A DNA stretch of 64,000 nucleotides, taken from contig VXAI01000276.1 in assembly GCA_013399305.1 (NCBI GenBank), positions 388,109 to 452,108 on the forward strand. The letters run 5' to 3'. The translations under genes and the position numbers were made by a program. Positions within the stretch are counted from its first letter, which is position 1. Each line of letters opens with the position of its first letter. Below, piece by piece: positions 1-11,819 of this stretch. The notes beneath the pieces were generated by a model. The model saw only the letters and a list, made by a program, of their open reading frames with translations, was not told the origin of the DNA and ran no database searches. Source of the DNA: Rostratula benghalensis (taxonomy: Eukaryota; Chordata; Aves; Charadriiformes; Rostratulidae).

Positions 1-2300
1 ATTTACCATATACTACAGAAGTAGCAATTGTGAAGATGGTATGAGTCATGGAGGTGAAAAGGTTTCCAAAAGAAGTATGATGAGTGGAAAACTGAGAAAA
101 AAAGCCCTCTATGTTTCCTGATTTAAGCTTTGTCTGTTACTTTTCTTATACTGTGCAAAAACTTGATACACAGAATACTGTGATCAAGACTGTAAGTGGA
201 GAATTTAGATTTGGTAGTATTTGTGTTTCATAATTCAGTAACTTGGACATAATTTTGGACAGGTATGAATGCAATATGCAACCACTTAATCACTGCATGG
301 TAGTTTTTAAAAGTTAATATAGTCACAAAAATACTATTCATTGAACAGTTGTGACATATTTCAGGGTAGAAATAGATAGCACGAAGTGATAGCAAGAGCG
401 TGTAGCTAGCCTTCCTAATGGGACTGTTTAATGATACTTAATAAATCTTTATACAATATTTGCTTTCTGTTCCCTCTTTCAGTTCCACGGCCCTTCCAAG
501 CTCTGCTTCACTGTTGTTATTTGTGTCTCTTCTCATAGCAGAGTCGCATGATCCTCCACCTCAATAGCCCATTTGTCTGCTTTCCCCCATGCTTATACTC
601 CCACAGGTTTCCCTGGAATGTTCTACAAGTCCAATGTTCTTTTGCTGTTACTCCTTCCTCTAATATTACTTTTAAATCATAATAAGACACACATAATAAG
701 AAAAGAGTTAGTTCATTGTACTTAGGAAGTTTCTTATTGCTAACAATAAATACTTATTTTATAGTTTTATGCAAAGAACAAGCAGCTTAAACCTCTTGTT
801 TCAGAGAACAGCCAGGCAGTTTTAAAAGAACCCAGAGCAGATCTATCTGTCACACTATGGACTTGGCCTCACATTGGTTACCCCTTCCTACACTACATGT
901 GTCTTATACACAAACAAAAGATGTAATCCGGGGGGCCCTTCATGTAAGTGTAACCGTGGTTGGAACCAAAGTTCAAGTGCTCTCACCATTACATTTTGAA
1001 ATTAAAGCATGGTTTGAAAAACAGAGAGGGACAAAATTTCTATGGACAGCTGATACGAATTCTCAGATTTCTCTGTAGATTAGAGCAACATTTTAAACGT
1101 TAGGAGCTAAGAAAATGTCTGGTTTTGTCTGCTGAAGACCCAATTCTCCAGCAGTCTACTCCAGTTTTTGATCCTTTAAAACTCAGGACGTAGGACATGG
1201 CATGACTGAATGGTGTCTGCCTCAAGTCCCATTACTGGAAGAGCATCAACAGTTACTGTAACTGTTTCTGGAAGTTATGATGAGGTATTTCCACCCAAGG
1301 GAAAGAAACCCATGATGGCTGTTACTGGGCAAAGGGCAAAATACAATGCAAAGGGCAGAACAAAGACAGAAGTCTAAAGAAACAATGGATACGAAGGCAA
1401 TGGTCAGGAATACCAGGGGGACCAGAGTACTGGAACAGGAGGTTGTGAAGTTCCCTTCTCTGGAGATCTTCAAGACCCTCATGGATGCAGTCCTGAGTGA
1501 TGTGCTCTGGGCAATCCTGCTTCAGCAGGGGAGCTGCACTAGAAGGTCTCTAGAGGTCCCTTCCAATCTGACAATTCTGTGATTCCATAATACTCACACT
1601 GGGAATTTTAAACTTTCTGTAAAAGCTGTAACTTTCCAGACAGAGTGCTAGCAAGAAAAGAAGCTGTCAGAGACCATAAAACAAAACTAAAGTGCTGGCA
1701 TCTGTAGAGGACAACTGCCCTTATAGCAGACCTGCACTCCTCATAAACCCTGTATTAGTAATGCAAGTTTATATGGATTATACAGTGACTCAATCAGAAG
1801 TGTACAAGTTGCTGAAAGACAAGTCCAAAAGCTGCTTCAGAAAAATATTATGTCAATCCATTCCCTCCTCCTCCCCCCCCCCTTCTTTTTTTTCTCTGCA
1901 AGATAAAAAGTATTGATTGTGAACTGTAACCTTTTGGAAATTAGTTCAGTTCTCAGGATGAAAAGGTTGGACTCCACTAACACCAGCTTTGTCAGAAGAT
2001 GGATAGAAGGGCATTCTAATGAACACAGATTATTCCTCAGACATCGAGGGGAGAAAGAAGCGCACAGGAAAGTAGGACTGTAAAAATAAATTAGAGGAAA
2101 CTTTGCTTGGACAACTTCTAATCATCCTGTTAGAGTTTATGGCCTCCCATATGTAAACTTCTGCGGTTATTGCACTAGTGCAGTGAGCGTGAAGGTCGGT
2201 GTGAGGTGCTAACCTTTACCAGGAAACAGGGAAATCTGTAACATGGATTACCAGAAGCAACAAAGGAGCTGATGGCACGGGCCACGGTTTGTACTTTAAA
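1..2300. other. Upstream intergenic region
   Basis: This is AT-rich DNA upstream of the AP3B1 CpG island. Apart from one CR1 3' fragment (1424-1587) and a C-rich/T-rich tract near 1867-1893, I recognise no gene. The open frames here are short, lack splice context and resemble no family I know. In mammals the neighbour upstream of AP3B1 is SCAMP1, in head-to-head orientation but tens of kilobases away, so finding no second gene in 2.3 kb is expected. Confidence 0.6.
1424..1587 (+). repeat. CR1 LINE 3' fragment
   Basis: The DNA matches the extreme 3' end of CR1: a tract coding for the C-terminal reverse-transcriptase tail (tggaacaggaggttgtgaag, then ttctctggagatcttcaag), followed by the 3' untranslated end (gaggtcccttccaatctgac, then ttctgtgattcc). 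About ten bases usually found between 'aacagg' and 'aggttgtg' are missing. It is 5' truncated and old. Confidence 0.75.
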
Positions 2301-2700
2301 CGTCAGTGCCCAAGGCACACTGAGGGGCTGGGAAACAAAGCTCTCTCCCTCCGGGAAAGCCGTGCCCTGGGGCGCCGAGGGGCTACACTGACCGGGGCTG
2401 CAGAGCCACAGCTTCTCCCGGAGCTCCCCCGAAGGGACGCCGAGCGGGGCTGGGCTCTGCGGGCTCTGCTCAACCGCCCTCGGCACCTGCGGAGGGCCGC
2501 CGGGTGGGAGGGGAAGGAGAACGGGGCCGGTAAGGAGCGAGGCTGAAAACGGCAGCAGTCCCGAGGTGCCGGGGAGGCAACAGGCTGCCTCCTGCGAGCG
2601 CCCTGTCCGCCCGAGGCGCCGCCACATCGGTGCGGGCAGGGCCGCGCCGCCCCGCGTCCCGGCGGCTCCTCGTGCCCCTCCGGCGTCAGCGCCGGGCCGC

Positions 2701-2714
2701 GTCGCCGTAGCAAC
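2701..2714 (+). promoter_or_regulatory. RFX X-box motif
   Basis: GTCGCCGTAGCAAC fits the X-box consensus GTNRCC-N(0-3)-RGYAAC at every defined position, with a 2-base spacer. RFX family factors bind such sites in promoters of ciliary and some housekeeping genes. It lies about 175 bp upstream of the ATG inside the CpG island. Confidence 0.55.
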
Positions 2715-2774
2715 GGCCGGGGCGAGTCCGGGACAAGGGCGAGTTCCGCCCCGGCCGGTTGGCCCCTCCTACCC

Positions 2775-2784
2775 GCCACGTGAC
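2775..2784. promoter_or_regulatory. CLEAR-like E-box (TFEB/MITF/USF type)
   Basis: GCCACGTGAC differs at one position from the palindromic CLEAR consensus GTCACGTGAC, which TFEB/TFE3/MITF recognise in lysosomal gene promoters. The core CACGTG (2777-2782) is also a USF/MYC site. It sits about 105 bp upstream of the ATG, a plausible core-promoter position for a gene of lysosome-related organelle biogenesis. Confidence 0.5.
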
Positions 2785-2821
2785 CCGCCCACCCTGCCGT
2801 GCTGGCGCGTGCCCGCCGCCG

Positions 2822-2828
2822 CTTCCGG
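2822..2828 (+). promoter_or_regulatory. ETS/GABP-type site
   Basis: CTTCCGG, in the context gccgccgcttccgggg, is a core ETS-family site often found near start sites of TATA-less CpG promoters. It lies 61 bp before the ATG. Confidence 0.4.
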
Positions 2829-2888
2829 GGGGAGGGCCGGGCCGGGCCGGTAAGTTTGGTGGAGCAGGAGGGGAGCGCCGCTGGAGAC

Positions 2889-3019
2889 ATGTCCGGCAAC
2901 GGGCTCAGCTACAGCGACCAGGGGGGAGAGGCAGCGTCCGAACTGGCGCAGGAGGCGACGTCCGCCGCGAGCCCTTCGGCTCCCGCGGCCTTCGGGCTCT
3001 TCAGCAGTGACACCAAGAA
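2889..3019 (+). CDS. AP3B1: AP3B1 exon 1 (start codon, residues 1-44)
   Basis: The ATG at 2889 opens a protein beginning MSGNGLSY and ending in FGLFSSDTK, matching the beta-3A N-terminus, which is disordered and rich in Ser, Ala and Glu before the trunk. It is the first ATG in the CpG island upstream of exon 1, with a G at -3. The same frame stays open upstream to at least 2799 without an ATG, so a non-AUG extension is possible but unsupported. The exon ends after two bases (AA) of the codon for residue 44, with donor GTAAGG at 3020. Compared with the human protein the Ser/Ala-rich linker is slightly different in length, as expected for an unstructured end. Confidence 0.93.
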
Positions 3020-5490
3020 GTAAGGAGGGGGGCGGGCCGGGCCGGGCCGGGCCAGGGGACGTCGGCGAGGGCCCGTCCCTCGGAGTCCAGGCGGGTCCCG
3101 CTTCGGGTTGTTGGGCGGGTGAGCGGTGACCGGTTCCCTGGGCGGTGCTGGGCTGGCGGGACCCTGCCCTCAGGCCCCTAGGGCAGGCAGGCAGCTGCTG
3201 CCGGGCAGGGGCAGCTCCAGGGGGCGGTTGTGGGGAAGCGGTGCCTCGGTTGACCGCTTTTACGCCCTTACGACTCCCTGGAAAAGTTTGCTTGCTTACC
3301 TTTAAGGTGTTCATCGCGGGATGAGTGACCTGTAAAGTTTGGAGGTTTTTTTGTTCTGTTTAAAAAAAAACTTCTTATAATTTTCCGTCTGTTTTGATAT
3401 CGAATTATACTCATACTAGTTTAATTTTGCCTTCGAATGTATTTTTAAAAAAAAAAAAGTTGCTCAAAACTGTTCGTGGGAGTTGTAGTTGACCGTGGTG
3501 AGGTGGCCAGCTTGGAGTGGGTCTTAATAGTGTTGTGCCTTGGTCAGAAGTTAAAATGAGGAAATGGCGGAGGAAAAAAAAAAAAACAACAAAAAAACAA
3601 CCCAGCAGAAATGCACTGGCACAAAAAGCCTTCAACTCCTTAAAGGAAAAGTGAATTGGAGAGGAAAAAGATGTGTCTAAGTGGAAGGATCAAGAGGTTT
3701 GCTAAGCTGGAATTGTGTCCTGCAACAAATTGGAAATCTATTCCAAGAGCAACCAATAAAAAGCACCATAAACTAAGGTCTCATGTACATTAGGAAATCA
3801 ATCAGTTCTTCTTCAGTTTGATTGTTCTGCACAAAGAGAACATCCATGCTCTAGAAACCTCGACTGATGTGTTTATTTTTGTGCTGTACTGGAGTAAATC
3901 ACAACAACGTGAAGCTGCTGTCACTGTGAGGCTTAGCTCTGTGAGACAGCAGCTGATGGGCCTCCTCACTTTGCCAGACAAGTCACAGTTCTCTTCCCGT
4001 GCTATTCCACTAAATACTTTGCTTTTTCATTCAGTTCCAGTTAAAATTCTCACTGCTCTGATATGGATGCCCCTCTGCTGACTTGTAGCTAATTTGTGTT
4101 ATTTGCACTCTCCCTTTCCTGTCCCCTTCCGTACAAACAACTTGATATCTTAAACAGTGTTTTGCTGCCACTTTTCCACAGAGGAGGGTACCCCAGTCAT
4201 TGGTCATGGCCATAATTCTCTACATACCTCATTTAATCCTAGATTTCAGGCTATTTTCCAGGGGAAGTATAGCTCTCTGTTTTATCAGATGCAGAATCTG
4301 AAGTGACTAATTCTACCTCAGGCTGCCCAATGATCAGGGAGATATATAGCGCTGGGGTCCTAAAAAGTTTTATACATGTGTATGTATGTGGTTGTCTTTC
4401 AGTATGAAAGAACCAGGATACATTGTGGTATGCATGCATGCCATATTAATTGCTCCTCCAAGCTTGCTCTTAAACTTACAGGAGGGGAGACAAGATACAT
4501 CCTCTAAAGGCAGGGCTTGAGAGGAAAGCAGGTATTTGTGGTCTTTTTTGGCTGACAAACAAATTCTTGTTGAAATAGGAAGTTATCCATGATTCAGAAC
4601 CGTGTGGCCTGAAACTCTGGGTATAGACTGGATAAGTGAGGAACAGACACTTCAGTGAAGGTTATGAAACTTGTGTGGTGTGAAAAAGCCACTAGACTGC
4701 AAGTGGGGGTTATCGTTAGAAAACTGTGTTGTAGTCTATGTGGAAAATGCATACAGGCATATAGTTTGTATGTCATACAGTCCACTCTAGTAAGAGCCCA
4801 AAAATTCCTTCCTGAGAAGCCAACATTTCCTTTCCTTAGAACTGCAATGGAAATCTTACAACAGGGACTGTAGCCCAGATGGAGGATACCATATCTTTTG
4901 GTGGTTTGGTTTTGTGTGCTTTACACTGGGCGGACCAGATCCCTCCCTGCTGGGCATACAGAGAAGTGCATGATGTGTCTCTGTGTCTTGCATATTGAAG
5001 TCTGGAGATATTTCCAATGGTGAAAATAAAGTTATGTTACGGCTTTTCAGAGTTTGTTGGCTGATCTCTCTTGATTGTTACTCAACACTGCTGAATGTGA
5101 TCTTAGCTATGCTTATGTCCTATGTCATTTGGGATGTTTCGGTGCTTCACAAACTTGTTGCTGAGTAACAGGTGTTCTTCCTTAGATCTACTGATGGTAC
5201 AGGACGTACTTCTCAGCAGAGGGGCAGATACATAATATTATAGCCAAGAATGTTGCTCCAGTAATTAACTGTTGGACCAGATGCCTGCATTTGCCTGTTG
5301 CCAGTTAATCTGAACAATATAAAGTGGTTAAAGTATAACGTTAAGATACTACAGTAAACACTTTCTCTAAAAATTTCCAGTCTCTTTTCTTCAGTCATCT
5401 GTCCTCTGTTTTTCATGAAGAGGAAGTAAGCAAGCCAAAATGCTTCTGAAATAAGAATAGAGCATCTTCAGTTCTACAGCATTGCTTATG

Positions 5491-5845
5491 GAATCATAGA
5501 ATCATTCAGGTTGGAAAAGACCCTTGGGACCATCAAGTCCAACCATCAACCCCACTCTGCAAAGCTCTCCCCTACACCATATCCCTCAACACCACATCTA
5601 CATGACTCTTAAACACATTCACTGATGGTGACTCAACCACCTCCTTGGGCAGCCTATTCCAGTGTCTGGCCACTCTTTCTGTTAAGAATGATTTCCTAAT
5701 GTTCAGTCTAAACCTACCCTGTTGCAGCGTGAAGCCATTCCCTCTTGTTCTGTTGCTAATTACCTGTGAGACGAGCACCAACCTCTCTACAGTGTCCTTT
5801 CAAGTAGTTGTAGAGAGTGATGGGGTCTCCCCTTATATGGAATGG
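5491..5845 (-). repeat. CR1 LINE 3' fragment, antisense
   Basis: The left end is the reverse complement of a CR1 terminus (gaatcatagaatcattcagg), followed by ttggaaaagacccttggg and the antisense of the RT C-terminal tail (cctccttgggcagcctattc). It is about 350 bp, 5' truncated. A same-subfamily copy lies in the opposite orientation at 50975-51242; both carry the unusual 3' phrase about a 'ggtgtaggggagagctttg' tract. Confidence 0.85.
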
Positions 5846-6912
5846 CTGGTGACAAGTTGCACACAGGTGCACAAATGAGTATCACTAGACTTAGATCTGA
5901 AGTCTAAAGATGACCTAAGATAAATTATTTGTCATAACTGTTTTGGTTTTAGCATTTCAGTAGAAATACTCGGCTGAAGTACTTATTATGGAAAAGTTCT
6001 GAGCATTCCTTGGTGCCAAAAGCGTATGTGTTATTCTCCTGCTAAAACTGCCTTTTTTTACGTTTAGCAAATTGTTATTGCTAAAGGTAAAAATAAAATA
6101 AAATTTATTCATTAACTTTCAACTACAAATTGAATCTTCAGTTAATTAATGTAGTATTTTCTCGACATGTTAGTGTTGTAGTTTGGTTGAGACACATGCT
6201 ATCACAATTGAAAATATCTCAGTGCCTTGAAACTTCTGATGTGGTGACATCTTAAACCTGAATAAGTGGAAAGTTTGACTGTTAGAAGATCAAAAAGAGG
6301 AAATAATCACTGAAAAAAGCAATTGCCTTAATATAAACAAAGTGCAATAAGCTGCATGCACCACATGCAAATAATGTTTCTCATTATTTAATATTTTGTA
6401 TGGATCAAATGCAACAAGGAAAAAATAGAGGATTGTAAAAATACAATCTCTGCTTCTATCAGGTAATTTTATAAATGTTCATGACAAATGAAGTGTGGAA
6501 AGGAAGAGATATTTCTAGTCTATTGTATAAATCATTATTAAGTACAACTTATGTATAAGAAACTGTTTTCTTATAGTTTTTGACCAAACTGAGCCTGTTT
6601 TCTAGTAACAGATTTCACAACAAATACATGAGATTTGGGCTAGCTTTTTCTTTGAATATTGACTCGTCACTAAAGAGGCAAATACAATTTACTTGTTTGG
6701 TATGTACGTGGATCTTGTGTTCAGAGGATGGAAACTTGTGTTCTTCCTGGTAAATATCTCAATAACTCAATAACTGAAAGGTCTTGCGTACCTGAGATGA
6801 GTTAGTATGAACCCTTGCATTGCTGGAAATGCCTGTTCCTCTCCTTCATCTCTCCATTTTCTATGCAGGTCACATGGGTTGACACATGTGGTATTCCTTT
6901 ATACAGCTTGTA

Positions 6913-6950
6913 TGTTAGGAATATATTTCCTACATGTTAGGAATATATTT
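6913..6950 (+). repeat. 22-bp tandem duplication
   Basis: TGTTAGGAATATATTT occurs at 6913-6928 and again at 6935-6950, giving two tandem units of 22 bp. It looks like a simple local duplication. Confidence 0.7.
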
Positions 6951-7846
6951 TTGTGTTCAGGTAGATGCTTTGACACATGTCTGGGAACTGGTTATGTTCC
7001 AGGCATATGTCACTCTGTATGCTCCAGGTGTCATTAATATGCCCCACATGTCTGAAAAAAAAGAAAAAGGATCAAGTTGTGGCCAACCAGAATAACAGAA
7101 ATTATCTGTAGACAAGTCTTTGCCCCTAGCAGGAGTTCTCAGCAGAAAATGTTTAAGATTGCAGGGGTCATGTAAATGTGTATGGACAAGCTGAATCCAG
7201 TATGTGGACCTCAAGCTATCTCTCCATGAGCACGGCCTAATTGGAAGACTGTCAAAGTCATATTTATAGTGTAGAGAGATACTGTTTGCGCATCGCCTAA
7301 AAGTAGAAGTTATTTTCATATTTGCACTAAGTAATGTTGCTGTATGAAGAGGGATGAAAAGTAGAACCGCGTTCCAACTCCTAAGAAAACCTGGAGATAC
7401 TTAGTAACATAGAATCCATGTTAATTGCATATGTTAGGGTGCAGCTATTACTGCCTACAATTAATTGTGGATTGACAGAGGATTTTCATTTATATGGTAC
7501 TTTAAACAAAATTTGTCTGTCTGTAATATTAAAATATAATTATGTTTGATTCCTGAAAATTATACCATTTCAGCAATAAAAGTAGCTGTTGCAGTATCCA
7601 AATCAAATGTAAAAACTTACAGGTGAACCATGTGAGTAACATCAGTAGATACCAGTTGTTAAGTGTAGTATTGAAGCAGATGGCAAGACTTATAACACAC
7701 ATTTTCAACTTTACTGATTTACATCTTTAAACTGTATTCCTGCCAAGCAAAATACATTTGTAATTTATTAGACTTTTTTTTCCTGCAGATCTGGCTTATG
7801 CATTCAGTTGAGCTATTCATCAGAAATCTCAGCAGGGCTGCAAACC

Positions 7847-7882
7847 CTCTTTTTCTTTTTTCTTTTTTTTTTTTTTTTTTCC
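7847..7882 (-). repeat. Poly-T tract (poly-A on minus strand)
   Basis: A run of about 20 T preceded by T-rich cttttt units. Read on the minus strand it is a poly-A tract directly after coding-like sequence, which is why it is considered a possible retrocopy tail. Read on the plus strand it also resembles a polypyrimidine tract before gatttgcag. Confidence 0.6.
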
Positions 7883-9415
7883 CTGGGATTTGCAGAAGCC
7901 GTTTTGCAGAGAGCTGATCTAAGGTGGTGATTTCATTAAGATACTCATTCCCCAATTCTCTGTGCAGAAGACTTTTCCAAATTCATCAGAGCTAAAAACT
8001 TGCTTTTAGCAGTTGCCAGAGATGTTCTTGGAGTCTTAAATTGGTCTAGTTTTGCCTTGGCATCCTGTTCAACCAGTCATGGAAAGCTTGTACGTAGCCT
8101 ACCATTTGTGAAATTCTTGGAGGAGGCTCCAGCCTTAATACTCAAACTTGATGCATGCGCTGGCTCATTGGCACGATGACTTTCTTTCCCCATCTGCTGC
8201 CATGGCGCTATGCCCATTGATATGGTGTGATGTGCCAGCTTTGGTAGGGTGCACAAGCCAGCAAAGATGAATGGTTTGGATGAACTGATGACTCCATAAG
8301 ATAAAATCTGAACCTTGTAGTCAGGACCAGCGTAGGAACTAAATGCGGTATATGAGCATGGGCATACCATTACAGAGCACTTCTCCAGCTGAAATTGGTC
8401 AGATCTAATAGGAAGTGACACACATTGAATATATATATTCTTGTTGCCATGCACTTGGCACATACGAGGAAGTACGCAGTGAACTGTTAATTGCATGTGA
8501 TTCTCTGCAATGTAGTAATTAAATTTTTGAGGCTTTTTATTTCTTCAGAAAGGCAAGTTTTATAGTCTTTGTAAGTCTTTACTGTGGTTTCTGCATATTT
8601 ATTATGTTGTCATATTGAGCCTTAGACACTTGTTATGAACTGCATCTTGGATGGCATTAAAAATATATTTTTGTAATGCCATTATAACATAAGGCTGACA
8701 CTTGAAAGAAATTTCCCATTTTCTTAGTTCTGGTTTTCTGGAGAGTATCCTTACTATGCCACTCTGTGGAGGTTTTCTTAGTTTGAGAACCAGAATTCTT
8801 TTGGCATATAAAGATATTTTTTTTTTTTGGCATTTGTACAACAATAACTTTGTAATGCTCTTTAAGAGTTTTTCTAAGATGTTTTTGACACACACATGTG
8901 ATAAATATACCAACACTGTTGTAGATTCTGGCAGAGATGGCATCACCTTAATGATGATCTTTAAAAGAAGACTCTTCCCACCATTTTCAGGAACGCTGGA
9001 AACACTGATTCTTATTCTCCTGCAATCCCTTCATGACTATCAAATACTGCAAAGTGATCTGCAAATTCTGGTTACTGGCCTTGAGACTGTCCATAAATTG
9101 ATAAAACCATTTAAGTGATGGCATCACCTGAGATACCACTTTTTCAGCCTTCAGGCTACTGATTACTGCCACCAAGGAAGATTTTTTTGTTTGCTTGTTT
9201 TTTCTCTCACAGGTTCCCTGTTGCATCAGAGGTGTGGGCACTGTCAGAAAAGGTTGTATGCAGTGGATTTGCAAGATTAGTACTTTTCGTGCATTCAGAC
9301 AACCTTCCCTGCTGCTGGGTGAAGTAGTGTCTATAACTACTGACAACAGATAATTATACATCAAACTGCAGTCCTCTCCAGAAAGGGTTTCAGACTTGTT
9401 TTGTCATACTAATTT
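7883..9415 (-). pseudogene. Possible decayed antisense retrocopy, unidentified parent
   Basis: On the minus strand several long frames follow one another and end at a poly-A tract (7847-7882). One frame runs from about 8496 to 7957 with a single internal stop near 8079 and natural-looking protein sequence, including DQFKTPRTSLATAKSKF and FLALMNLEKSSAQRIG; after a one-base shift it continues as NEYLNEITTLDQLSAKRLL. Further upstream (9364-8987) another frame reads SLKWFYQFMDSLKASNQNLQ and a separate patch near 8560 reads as coiled coil (EEIKSLKNLITTLQRI). The pattern (one strand, stops and frameshifts, no introns, terminal A tract) suggests a processed pseudogene. I do not recognise the parent. 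Chance open frames plus a coincidental homopolymer remain a real alternative. Confidence 0.3.
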
Positions 9416-10486
9416 CCATCTGGTTAGAGCTTTTGAAATGCAGGTTGTTACATGTCTGCATTGATGGTGGTGGTAGCAGCAACTTAGAGGTGTTCATGCA
9501 CTGAGTTGCTCAAGCATTGTTCAGGTATTATAGTTTCATGATAGAGAAACAGGAAGATGTTTTATTCAGTTTTAACTTTACGCTTGTTTCCTCGCTGAAA
9601 AGGATGAATCTATACCTAAACCATCCAGAAGGGTATTGGAAAAGCAATAATTTAATGAGTAAAATTATGTTGCTTATTGGACTATAACTGGTTTTGTTCT
9701 CTGCAGCTCTCAGACTTCCAGGACAGTACAGTTATCCTGATTTTCTTCCCATTTCTGCTGTCTGCCCTTTAAAAATTTGCTTTCTGGGTAGTATGTTTGT
9801 TTTTCAGATTGAAAAATTAGGGGTGGCTGACAAGGAAAGAGATTATTTCTTATCTCAATTTCTCTTTAAACCACAGTACAGCTACACATATAGAAAAATT
9901 ATTTGAATCTCCCTTGAAATAATAGTTGAATTCTACATTGATGTTGTGAATTGGCAATAAATATAAATAGGCTTATAATGGAAGAGGATGGCAATACTGA
10001 ATAGAACCACAAGATGTCGTTCAAACAGTTTGTGGTGTAGAATCGAACACAGTGAAGTTTAGATTTCTTAATTTCCTGCTAGAGGAAGACCCTAGATTAA
10101 AAAAAAATATAAATATTTGAATTGCAGCATGTACTTGCTGCTGTTTTAGCTTCCATGTTAAAATGGCTCTGAAATCAATTTACAGTTTCTCTCTAAGTGT
10201 TAAATTTAAACTTGGTTAGAGTTCATGCAATAGCCTGAGCTAGACTAAGCTAATTTGTTTTAAGGATTTTGCAGTGCTGGTAAAATGTAAAACTGATTAT
10301 TTTTTTTTTTATTTGGGAGGGGACACAGGACCTTCCATAAGACTCAGTACTACTCCGGTGACAAAACCAAAGGTTAAGCTGCTCTGTTGTTTTGGATTTT
10401 CTACTTTAAACCTGGTAATATTCATAGTATTTGAACTCCATATTGGAACATTTTGCTGTGCTGCAGGCAAAAAAAATAAAAATTAA

Positions 10487-11170
10487 ATCCTAGTCCAACA
10501 CCCCTGCAGTGAGCAAACCCATTTTCCACTAGATCAGGTTGTTTGGAGCCCTGTTCAGCCTGACCTTGAATATTTCCAGGGGTGGAACATCTGGCACCTC
10601 TCTGGGCAACCCACTTCAGTATCTCACTACTCTCATTGTATGAAACTTCTTCCTTATATCTAGAGTGAATCTACCCTCGTTTAGTTTAAAACCATTATCC
10701 CTTATCCTGTCACTACAGGTCCTACTAATGTGTCTGTCCTCATCATTCTTATAAGCCCCTTCTAAGAACTGAAAAGCTGCTATAAGGTCTCCCTGAAGTT
10801 CTCCCTCCCTCTTCTCCAGCCTGAACAACCCCAATATTCTCAGCCTTTCCTTATACATAGGAGATCTGATAATTTTTCCTCCTCTGGATCCGTTCCAACA
10901 GGTCCATGTCCTTCCTGTGTTGAAGACTCCAGAGCTGGACACAGTACTCCAGATAGGGCCTCACTAGAGTACAGTAGAGGGGTAGAATCACCTCCCTCCA
11001 CCTGCTGGCTGTGCTTTTGATGCTTTTGATACAACCCAAAATACAGTTGGCTTTCTGGGCTTCAAGCACACATTGTTGCCTCATGTCCAGCTTTTCATCC
11101 ACCAGGACACCCATGTCCTCCTCGGCAGGACTACTCTCAGTCCCATCTTGCAGTGCTCTCAAAACGTGTC
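10487..11170 (-). repeat. CR1 LINE fragment with RT C-terminus, antisense
   Basis: About 680 bp of antisense CR1. The minus strand encodes recognisable CR1 ORF2 C-terminal sequence, for example [20 protein letters not shown] and [17 protein letters not shown], with later frameshifts. The very 3' terminal hairpin/octamer end is missing on the left, so the copy is truncated at both ends. Confidence 0.85.
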
Positions 11171-11819
11171 TTGCAAGTAACACAGCACTGTACTTGTATA
11201 TGAAGAGCATCTGTTGCACTATGAGTGCATTTTTTCCCCTTTCTTGGAGGGATTAAAACTGTTCCCAGGTTCTAGGGTATATAGATGGCAAGGTGAATTG
11301 TAATTCTTTTGTAAAACAACATGCTGATAAATTTCCAGGAGCAAAGATTTTGTAGCTAAAGAATTATTGTTGCATTGCCAGCTGGGCTCTGGTTGCAGTT
11401 TTGATACTTTACGAAACTTCTGCTTTTTACAAAGAAAGCCTTCTGACTAGTAAGTGACTTTTTTTTTCAGTAACTAGTTACATTAGAACTGTAGCAAATG
11501 CTGATAGTTTATGGATTTCATCTTATGGTTTTGCAAAAAAATATGTATAACTTACCAGGTTGGAGTACGTGTTCTCTTACCAACAGTTTTTTAGACTGTG
11601 TAGGTGCAGTGACAAATAATGTACCACGGATTATGGATTAGTATTTTAATGTGGTTAAAGGTTTGTGATGGTTCCTTCGAGAAGACAAAGTAACTGAGAT
11701 GGAGGCCCAGATCTACCACTCACGTGGTTGATTTAAACCTTAGTGACATACAGTTATGCTTACCCTTTCTTTTTTTTCTGTAAAAGTGGGTAATGTTGCT
11801 TAACGGAATCAGAATTCCT

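Larger units (their letters stand above)
2320..3260. promoter_or_regulatory. AP3B1: CpG island promoter of AP3B1
   Basis: This roughly 0.9-kb block is far richer in G+C and CpG than the AT-rich DNA on both sides and surrounds the first coding exon. No TATA box is visible near the ATG. Instead there are GC-box-like CCGCCC motifs, a perfect RFX X-box (2701-2714), an E-box/CLEAR-like site (2775-2784) and an ETS-type CTTCCGG (2822-2828). This is the usual architecture of a broadly expressed housekeeping promoter. The transcription start is not determined by sequence alone but probably lies between about 2780 and 2880. Confidence 0.85.

Noticed and set aside
2799..2888. In-frame open extension upstream of the AP3B1 ATG
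   Set aside because: It contains no ATG, only GTG/CTG codons, and is low-complexity G+C-rich sequence; the ATG at 2889 fits the family N-terminus.
2303..3314. Long minus-strand open frames (198 and 181 codons) across the CpG island
   Set aside because: High G+C removes stop codons by chance; the proteins are Arg/Pro/Ala-rich low complexity, overlap the real exon 1 and show no family motif. A divergent noncoding transcript is possible but not a protein.
8702..9118. 138-codon plus-strand open frame in intron 1
   Set aside because: Hydrophobic low-complexity translation without motifs; it lies opposite the more coding-like minus-strand frames.
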